Positions 26,372 through 34,100 of a stretch of 36,644 nucleotides of DNA are shown here, in pieces (position 1 is the stretch's first letter; every line of letters begins with the position of its first letter). The DNA comes from Akkermansiaceae bacterium (lineage in GTDB: Bacteria; Verrucomicrobiota; Verrucomicrobiia; Verrucomicrobiales; Akkermansiaceae), in NCBI GenBank assembly GCA_013001695.1, contig JABDMC010000262.1, positions 1-36,644 of the forward strand, written 5' to 3'. The notes under the pieces were generated by a model that was given only the letters and a program-made list of their open reading frames with translations, searched no databases and was not told the origin of the DNA. The translations under genes and the position numbers were made by a program.

Positions 26372-29300
26372 TTACTTGAGCACCGAGCCGTCAGGCGAGA
26401 TGAGCGCCAGGAAGACGGCGAGTTCGGAGCGTTCGATCCAGTTCGGGTCGGTGGCGGCGTAGAAGTCGATGGCGGCCTTCATCTCGGCGCGGCCCGCGGG
26501 GCTCATGGTCCCGTGGCAGAAGATCAGGTTGAGATGATCGAGGAGGGCGTCGGTATCGACCGAGAGGCTCCGCACCGGTCCGAGTTGGAGGCGAAACTCG
26601 GGGGTGACCGCGGGGTTCCCGTAGTGGAAACCGCCCTGGATGAAGCTCCACATCCGGTTCGGGAGGGAGGTCGCGGTGAGGGCGTTCATGATCTGGAACT
26701 CGGGGCTGAGAAGCCCGAGGTCGCGCACCTCCCCGGGGCGGCTGTAGCCCGGTTCGTAGAAGTTGAACACGGAGGGCGACTCGTTGGGGTACTCGAGGAA
26801 GTCGCTGAAGACGTCCTGCTTGCGCGGCGCCCAAAACTGGATTCCGGTGAGGTCGTGCAGCGCCGGGGTGGCGGCCCCGGCATCGAAGGCGCGGGCCATG
26901 GCCACGGTGCGCAGCATCGGCCCCTTCAGGCGGCCGGCCCGGGGGTCGAGCGCCGCCGCCAAATCCCGCGCTTCCGGGTCCATGAGAATCGCCTTCACGG
27001 TGGCGGCGAGGTTTCCCCGCACTCCGGTCCCGTCATCCGCGAAGACCCCGGCAACGCGCTCCACGTAGGCCGGTGACGGGTTCGATGTCACGAGATGCTG
27101 GATGAGGTTCATCGAGATGAACGGCGGGCAGTTCGGGTGGTTGATGAGGATGTCCACCGTGTCGGAGACGTCGTCGAGGCCGGTGCGGCCCGGATCGTCG
27201 TCGAAGGCCGGCAGGGACGTCCCGAGGAAGACCTTTTCGGGCGCACCATAGACCGAGGCCGAGACGGCGTCGCCGGTGTCGTGCCGGGATTCGATCATCC
27301 GCATCGGGGCTGCGGCAAAGGCGGCCTGCCCGCCGATCCCGGTCTGGAGGTCCAGCCCCGTGAAGACCCGCGCGACTTGCTGGATGTCGTCGTTGGTGTA
27401 GGTCTCGACCGGGTTCCCGTGGACGTCGAGGACCGGCGTGCCGTCCATGTTGAGCTCGAGCAGGCCGATCGAGAAGAGCTGCATGATCTCCCGGGCGAAG
27501 TTCTCGTCGGGCATGCGGTTGATGGTCGGGTCGGCCTTCTGGTTCCCGAGGTGGCTCAGCCACCAGCCCATCCACGGGTGCACCGCGATGTCGTAGAGGA
27601 GGTCCCGGTAGTTCCCGAGGCTGTGCTCGAGGACGGTGTCGTACCAGTCGGCCGCGGCGATCCCGTAGCTGTTGCAGCGCGGCCCGATGACGACAATCTG
27701 GCTGAGGGCCCACGCCACGCGCTGCCGCAACTCATCGTCGGCGAAGAGCGCCTGGCGCATCCAGACGGTGTTCACGTTCTCGCGGTACATCGCGAAGTTG
27801 GACTGCTCCGTGACGTAGTGCGGGAAGACGTCGTAGTCCGGGGCATTGGAGTCCGCGACCATGCGGGCCGCCAGCACATCAATGTAGGTCCGCAGGTAGT
27901 TCGGCGGCGCGGCGAGTTGCTGGTCGATCCAGGTCTCGTAGCAGTTCGGCCCGAGGGCGCGCAGGGCGGCGATCTTCTGCGGGGTGGGACCGAAGGTGGC
28001 CTGGGCGAGGAAGCGGCTGGCCTGCTCCTCGGACGGCACCCCGGGAAGGGTCGAGCCAAACATGCCGCCGTGGGGGCTGCCGCCCTTCATCAGCGTGGCG
28101 AACTGCAGGAGGTCGCCGTCGTCCGACGCGGAGCGCACGCTGGCTGCGTCGCCGGCGTTCCAGCCGAGGTAAGCCTCGAGTTCGTCCTCGAGCCCGTCGA
28201 GGTCGGTGTCGGGCGCCGGGAGGAGCGCGGCGCGCACGAAGGCCCGGCCCCCGGCCGGCAGGTCACCGCGGGGAATGACCGCGGTGGTGACCGGGCCGGT
28301 GGCGGTCAGGGCGCTTCCGAAGGGACTCCAGTCGGCAAGGTCATCGCCCGCCTCCAGCATGTAGCTCTTGCCCACCTCGGAGGTGAACGAAAACTCGAAG
28401 AAGTCCGGCGCGCTCTCGACGAAACCCAGGCCCCTCAACACCGAAGCGCGGTCGAACGGATCGGTTCCGGCGAAGGCCTCCTCCAGGTTGGTCGCGCCGT
28501 CCCCGTCGGAATCGGTCCCGGGCGGCAGGCTGGAGAGGCCCGGAAAACGGAGTTCCGCGAGGTCCGGAATCCCGTTGCCATTGAGGTCGGCGGAGCCGAA
28601 GACGGCGGGCGGAATCTGGTAGAATTCCACGCTCAGCGGCAGCATCCGGTCGTTGAAGTCCGGTCCTTCGCTGCCGGTGGAGGTCGTATTGATCGTGAGG
28701 GTCCCGGCGAACACCCCGCCGGTGCCGCTGGCGGCCGTGATCTCGATGGAAACCCTGTCCCCGTCCTCGAGGAGCGGCGGGTTGCCGGTGTTCCCCGGGT
28801 CGTAGGTGACTGCGAGGCCGCTGAAGACGCCCCCCGCGCTGGCGCCGTCGAAGGTGATGGTCTCGTTCCCGGAGGCGCTGTCGTTCACGAAGGTCACGGT
28901 GCGGGTCGCGGTGGTGCCCACGATGGTGCCAAAGGCGAAATCGGGGTCGGGAGAGGCCACGTCGACCTTGAGGATGGGGTCGGCACGCTTCGGGAAAAAC
29001 TGCACCTCGCCGAGTCCGGCGAAACTGCCGCTGCCGTGGGTCGAATTGACGTCGATGGCGATGTAGCGGGCGTTGATGCCGGCGAGGCTGATGTTGTCCG
29101 GTGCCTGCAAGGCCCCGTTCGTCGGGCCGAGCGTGAAGTTCCGGCTGCCCAGAAGCGTCCAGCCGGACGAATCGAATGCCGTGTAGTTGTTGTCGCTGTT
29201 GCCGCCGAACGAATCCGACCGGTAGTAGATGTCGGCCTGGTCGACGCCGCGGTTGTTGTTGGCGCCGGTGGAGACGCCGAAGTTGAAGACGTTCATGGAG

Positions 29301-29605
29301 GCCAGTTCGACGACCGATCCGAGGTCGAAGGCGATCCAGTGGTCCCCCACCCCGGGCAGGGGCGAACGGGCATCCGCCAGCCAGCACCAGTTCTGCCCGA
29401 ACTGGTTCTCGCCCCCCTGGTGCCTCCACAGGGCCGGATCGTCAGGGTCGGCCGGGGAATTGAGGCCCGTTCCATCCACGGCGTGCAGCGGGGGACGCCC
29501 GTCGAGGTCGCTGCTGGACGCGATGGCGGTGACACCGCTCAGCGGCGCCGCGGAGGCGTGCAGGGGAAGCACCAGGACGGGAAGGAATCGGGGGAATCTT
29601 CTCAT
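26372..29605 (-). CDS. DUF1800 family secreted protein with discoidin-like and beta-sandwich N-terminal domains
   Basis: A 1077-aa protein. After a signal peptide (about 1-18), residues about 20-205 form a discoidin (F5/8 type C)-like domain. About 208-329 is a beta-sandwich (DPILKVD to LPLSVEFY). About 335-390 holds calcium-binding-type repeats (DLNGNGIPD, DSDGDGATN), then a linker strand region. DUF1800 starts near 530 (FLAQATFGPTPQKI) and fills the rest. DUF1800 has no established enzymatic function that I know. A longer frame begins upstream, but ATG 29605 (MRRFPRFLPVLVLPL) gives a standard signal peptide. The first two domains closely resemble those of the giant protein encoded divergently. 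Confidence 0.93.
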   Translation of the reverse strand: MRRFPRFLPVLVLPLHASAAPLSGVTAIASSSDLDGRPPLHAVDGTGLNSPADPDDPALWRHQGGENQFGQNWCWLADARSPLPGVGDHWIAFDLGSVVELASMNVFNFGVSTGANNNRGVDQADIYYRSDSFGGNSDNNYTAFDSSGWTLLGSRNFTLGPTNGALQAPDNISLAGINARYIAIDVNSTHGSGSFAGLGEVQFFPKRADPILKVDVASPDPDFAFGTIVGTTATRTVTFVNDSASGNETITFDGASAGGVFSGLAVTYDPGNTGNPPLLEDGDRVSIEITAASGTGGVFAGTLTINTTSTGSEGPDFNDRMLPLSVEFYQIPPAVFGSADLNGNGIPDLAELRFPGLSSLPPGTDSDGDGATNLEEAFAGTDPFDRASVLRGLGFVESAPDFFEFSFTSEVGKSYMLEAGDDLADWSPFGSALTATGPVTTAVIPRGDLPAGGRAFVRAALLPAPDTDLDGLEDELEAYLGWNAGDAASVRSASDDGDLLQFATLMKGGSPHGGMFGSTLPGVPSEEQASRFLAQATFGPTPQKIAALRALGPNCYETWIDQQLAAPPNYLRTYIDVLAARMVADSNAPDYDVFPHYVTEQSNFAMYRENVNTVWMRQALFADDELRQRVAWALSQIVVIGPRCNSYGIAAADWYDTVLEHSLGNYRDLLYDIAVHPWMGWWLSHLGNQKADPTINRMPDENFAREIMQLFSIGLLELNMDGTPVLDVHGNPVETYTNDDIQQVARVFTGLDLQTGIGGQAAFAAAPMRMIESRHDTGDAVSASVYGAPEKVFLGTSLPAFDDDPGRTGLDDVSDTVDILINHPNCPPFISMNLIQHLVTSNPSPAYVERVAGVFADDGTGVRGNLAATVKAILMDPEARDLAAALDPRAGRLKGPMLRTVAMARAFDAGAATPALHDLTGIQFWAPRKQDVFSDFLEYPNESPSVFNFYEPGYSRPGEVRDLGLLSPEFQIMNALTATSLPNRMWSFIQGGFHYGNPAVTPEFRLQLGPVRSLSVDTDALLDHLNLIFCHGTMSPAGRAEMKAAIDFYAATDPNWIERSELAVFLALISPDGSVLK

Positions 29606-30110
29606 GGCGATGATGGCACCGAGGGGCTGCGGGCCTTTCCGGGAGCAGATCACCCATGAGAGCGGCACCTGCACCTCCCGGTGCGTGGTGCAAGCTAGAT
29701 GAATCCGCCCGGTTGGCCAAGGCGGGATGCGCGCTCACGACGCGTTCTTCGGACCCGGCATCCGCCCGTAGGTCGGACCTCCCGCGGAGGAACTTTCGGC
29801 CGGGCGACTATCAGCGATGTCTGGATTTCGGCAGGTGCAGGATACCGTCTTCGGCCTCTCGCACTCAGATTGTTCTTGGCGAGGCCAAGGGCCCTCTGCT
29901 GAACTTGGCAGCTGAAATGATGCCTGGACGCGGGGAGTTGAGGACAGACCGCTCCCGGCAGGCCGCCAAACCACGTTTCGCCACCACCCGCCTCGTCGCT
30001 GCAAGAACCGAACGGAGGAAGCGAACATTCAGCACCCATCCCAATCGGAGTCCTGCGCCAGCCGGAGTGATTCCGCTCTTCTCCCAAGACACACGAAATA
30101 ATCATCCCCC
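29606..30110. other. 505-bp intergenic region between divergent secreted-protein genes
   Basis: No credible gene is seen: the small open frames overlap on both strands and have no family features. Its A+T content looks higher than that of the flanking genes. It includes an inverted repeat, GTAGGTCGGACCTCC, at 29768-29782. An AT-rich AAATAAT lies 12-18 bp before the PEP-CTERM start, which could be part of a promoter. Both divergent genes should be controlled from here. Confidence 0.5.
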
Positions 30111-30968
30111 ATGAAGACCAAAGGCTCACGATTCATCCTTCTCGCTCACGCTGCGATCCCCGGGCTGATGGCCGGAGCGCTGGACGCCGCGCTCATCGCC
30201 TACGAGGACTTCGACTATGGAAGCGGCGTGAATCTCACCACCGAGACGGCCAACAATGGTAGCGGGTGGACGGCGGCCTGGGCGACGACGGGGCCCTCCG
30301 GGCTGACGACGAGCGGCACCGGCCAGAGCCTCTGGTTCGGCCAGAATCCGCCCTTGATCACCGACGGCAGCACACACGTTATTTCCAGCACGAACCGGGG
30401 CAATGAACGGGATTGGAACACCACGGTGGACCTGGCCACGGAGAACCTCTATTTCACGGCATTGGTGCATGTGTTTTCCGGCGCCTCGGTGGTCGACATG
30501 CGGGCCGAGTTCTGGGATGGCGCGGGCGCGAGCGGCAACATGCGCGGGAACGTCGGCATTACCGATGGCGATCTCTATGTCCATGCCTCCACGGGCGGCT
30601 ACAATCCCGCCGGCGGTGATTCTGCAGCGGGCGTGCTCGCCGGCAATACGACCTACCTCCTCGCCATGAAGCGAACGACCTCCGGCATCTCAGCCTCGCT
30701 GATCACCGCCGACGGCAACAGCAGCACCTTCGCGTCCGAGCCGGGGGTGTGGCAGGTGAACGATCCGGGTGCCTCCGGCGTCGACCTGACCTCGATCCGC
30801 CTCATCGCGAACGGCACCGACGGAGGCATTCGCCTCGACGAACTGCGCATCGCCACCGACTGGGACAGCGCCGTCAGCGGCCTCGTGATCCCCGAGCCCG
30901 GCTCCGCGGCCCTGCTCGGCCTCGGCGGCCTGCTGCTCGCTTCGCGGCGGAGGAGGGCCGCGGCCTGA
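30111..30968 (+). CDS. PEP-CTERM sorted extracellular protein with LamG-like fold
   Basis: A 285-aa protein. A signal peptide (about 1-29) is followed by YEDFDYGSG, the usual start of LamG-like PEP-CTERM proteins. The body is beta-rich with few charged residues and ends RLDELRIATDWDSAV. The sorting tail VIPEPGSAALLGLGGLLLAS is followed by RRRRAAA. PEP-CTERM proteins are cut by an exosortase and exported with exopolysaccharide; no exosortase gene lies in this window. The body resembles the LamG-like module repeated in the next gene (DNVRLSDLKESEAFDVI there). The gap to that gene is 141 bp. Confidence 0.92.
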   Translation: MKTKGSRFILLAHAAIPGLMAGALDAALIAYEDFDYGSGVNLTTETANNGSGWTAAWATTGPSGLTTSGTGQSLWFGQNPPLITDGSTHVISSTNRGNERDWNTTVDLATENLYFTALVHVFSGASVVDMRAEFWDGAGASGNMRGNVGITDGDLYVHASTGGYNPAGGDSAAGVLAGNTTYLLAMKRTTSGISASLITADGNSSTFASEPGVWQVNDPGASGVDLTSIRLIANGTDGGIRLDELRIATDWDSAVSGLVIPEPGSAALLGLGGLLLASRRRRAAA

Positions 30969-30994
30969 GGAGGACGCCGCCCCCGATGCACCTA

Positions 30995-31013
30995 CCGGGC
31001 TTTGAAGGCCCGG
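30995..31013 (+). terminator. Hairpin after the PEP-CTERM gene
   Basis: CCGGGC and GCCCGG form a 6-bp stem with a seven-base loop, 26 bp after the stop. No T-run follows. It may end or reduce transcription before the giant gene. Confidence 0.4.
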
Positions 31014-31109
31014 AAATACCGGCCTGAGAAGGCGAAATTCCAGCAATCACTTCGGCAAGAATCCGGGAGCCGGAGCGAATCCACCACTGCTCCCCAACCA
31101 ACCATCAGC

Positions 31110-34100
31110 ATGAAGACGAAACCCACTCGCACCCGCGGCACGACCTTGCTCGCCGTACTTGGCCTCGCCCTGGGCGTGCACGCCCAGACCCTCATTCCCG
31201 CCACGTCCATGACGGCCGAGGCGCGGCACAACTACGCCTCCCGCGAACCCGGACGGGTCCTGAACGGAGTCAGCAACGGAGGCGGCTTCACCGCGGACGG
31301 CTCCATCACGACCGCCGCCCTGCCCGCTGACTATCGTCTGGACTCCACCGTCGGCGGGACGGGGACCTTCGGGCAGGTGACGAACTGGACCGGCAACAGC
31401 GCCACCGCCCAGTGGTTCCGGGTGGATCTCGGGGCCGACTACTCCCTCGATTCGATGGCCTTCTTCAATCTCTGCGTCAATGCCGCCGGGGCCGCCAGCA
31501 CCCTGAACCGCGGTGTGCTGCAGGCCGACATCTACTACCGCAGCGCGGCGGCGGGGCCGGGCGGCAACTCCAACGGCGACGGGGTCGACTTTGACGCCAC
31601 GGGCTGGACGCTCCTGGGGACCGCCGGCACCCAGATGTTCACCAAGGTCCCCGCCCCGGGCGACACCTCCATCGCGCCGGACGTCGTTTCGTTCGGCGGG
31701 GTGACGGCGCGCTACGTGGCCTTCGACATCAACTCGGCGCACAGCGGCAGCAACGTCGGCATCGCGGAGCTCCTGTTCTTCGAGAGTTCCGGGGTCCCGG
31801 ACCCGATCCTGAACGTGGCCCCGGGCAGCCCGGATCCGGACTACGACTTCGGCAACGTCTTCGGCGGGGCCCCCGCCCCCACCCGGACCGTCACCCTCGT
31901 GAACGACAGTGTGGGCGGCAGCGCCACCATCAATATTGACAGCGTCACCATCACCGATAACGGCGGCGGGGTCTTCGGGGGCCTGACGGTGACCTATGAT
32001 GCCGGCAACACCGGCACCCCTCCCCTTCTTGAGAACGGCGACACGGTCTCCATCGAGATCGCGGCCAGCCCGGTCGGATCGGGAAGCGCCACCGGCAATC
32101 TCGAGATCCTGACGACCTCCGCGGGGGGCACCGTGACGGCCGACTTCAACGACAAGAACTTCCCGCTCTCCGCCGAGGTCATTCCGGCCGGCGAGAAACT
32201 GAACCCGAACCCCTTCATGGAATCCGGGCTCGCCGACTGGGACAACGTCTCGGGCGATGGAGAGGCCGTCCCGGTTTCGCCCGGGTTGGCCGGCGGATCC
32301 AGCGGCATGGCCCGGGTCCGCGGGATTGGAGACGCCTCGAGCACCGGCCCGGGCGATCTCGAGCACCCGACGTCCCACATGCAGTCAACCGGCGTCCCGG
32401 ACGGGGCGCCCAACTGGCAGCTCTCCGCCTTCTTCACCCCCATCGACGCCTCGACCTTCGGCGGCTACTCGGAAGAAGCGACCGGGGCGACGGCCGCCGA
32501 TGGGGCCTTCTCGGACCGCACCTTCCAGCTGGTGGTGCTCTCGGCCGACACGGGCCGGCCCTTCCCGGGTTTCGACGACGCCCAGGCGGCGGGCACCCTG
32601 ATCAACATCGCCTACATGCCCGACGGAGTGCAGGACAACCTCGGTGTGCCAGACTTCTATGTCTTCAACGGGGACATTGCCGGGACGGCCTTTGGGGGAA
32701 CCTGGATCCCGACCGGGATCGGCGCCATCGAGGGATCGATTGACAATGACGGCGACCTATCCACCGCCAACGGGGTCGGCGACGGCCTCCTCGATCCCTC
32801 CGTGGATCCCAATGACGTCGTCAACGCCTACCGGATCCTCGTGACCGGGACCGGCTTCGGCTCCCCCGGCGCCAGCTACGACATCACCGTCACGAAGGTG
32901 TCCGGTCCCGACACCTTTGTGAGCGGCACCGCCACGGGTCTCACGGCCTTCCAGGGAGTCAGTGGCGACAGTGGCACCCCGGCGGGCTATTCCTTCATCA
33001 CCTCCGATGTCAGCAGCGATCTGGACACGGGATCCAACCAGGGCGATAGCGGCGTCCCCGGCCTGGCGACCCCCTTCTGGGTCGATGACGTCTGCTTCTT
33101 CAACGTGGCGGGTCCCGACCCGTCCCTGACGGTGGCCAACAACCCGGGGCGCATCGCGGTGTGCAGCCCGGACACCACCGGGACGACCTCCTTCACGATC
33201 CGGAATGATGGGACCTCGAACAACCTCGAGATCGACTCCATCAGCTTCTCGGGGGCCACGGGCTTCAGCGTGAATTCCCCCGGCATTCCCTTCTCCGTCG
33301 CCGCGGGGGCGTCCGAGGAGATTACCATCGAGTGGGACAGCGCCGCGGCCGGGGATTCCCTGGAAACCGCGACCGTCACGGTGTCGGATTCGACCAACGG
33401 CCTTTCTTCCGACCTGCTCGTGAAGGGCGGACTCGCCTCCGGCGGCTCCGTGGTGCTCGACTACAATGACCACCTCTCCGGCACCTTGGCCCAGGCCGGG
33501 AATGCCGACACCGGCATCGGCTTCACGGAATCGCTGTGGAACAATGGGACCGGGACGCAGGTGGTGGTCGCCGGCGATCTCTCCACGACCACCGTTCCCG
33601 GTTACTCGGTTCCCGCCACCGGCACCCCGCAGAGCCAATCGACCAACAATACGGCGGCCCGCCAGCAGGAGCGCCAGATCGACCTCGGCAGCGGCATCAC
33701 GCCGGTGTGGTTCTCCTTCCTCGCGCAGAAGCCCACCTCGGGCGGGCGAGTCGGCGTCGGCTTCAACACCAACACCACCAATGCCACCGATCCCCGGCTG
33801 CTCTGGATCGGCGACACCCTCGCCTACCGGGTGGGCGTCGCCAACGTGGCCACCGTTTCGCTCACCTCGACGTCCGACACGCAGCTGATCGTGGGCCGCA
33901 TCAGCATCAATGACGGGACCGGGGGCGAGGACCGCATCGAGGTCTGGGTGAACCCGGGCGACATGTCGTCCGTCGCCGCCCTCGGGGCCCCCGACATCAA
34001 TTACGCCGGGACCAACTCCCTCGGCAGCGGCCTGACGCGGCTCAATCCCTCCGCCTACGGCGCCACCGGGGGGGACGCTCCCATCCTCGACAACGTCCGT

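Noticed and set aside
27095-29659. 854-codon plus-strand frame opposite the DUF1800 gene
   Set aside because: Antisense shadow with no motif; the minus-strand protein has clear domains.
29606-30110. tRNA or small RNA in the longest intergenic gap
   Set aside because: No T-loop consensus, cloverleaf or strong terminator was seen; only weak inverted repeats.
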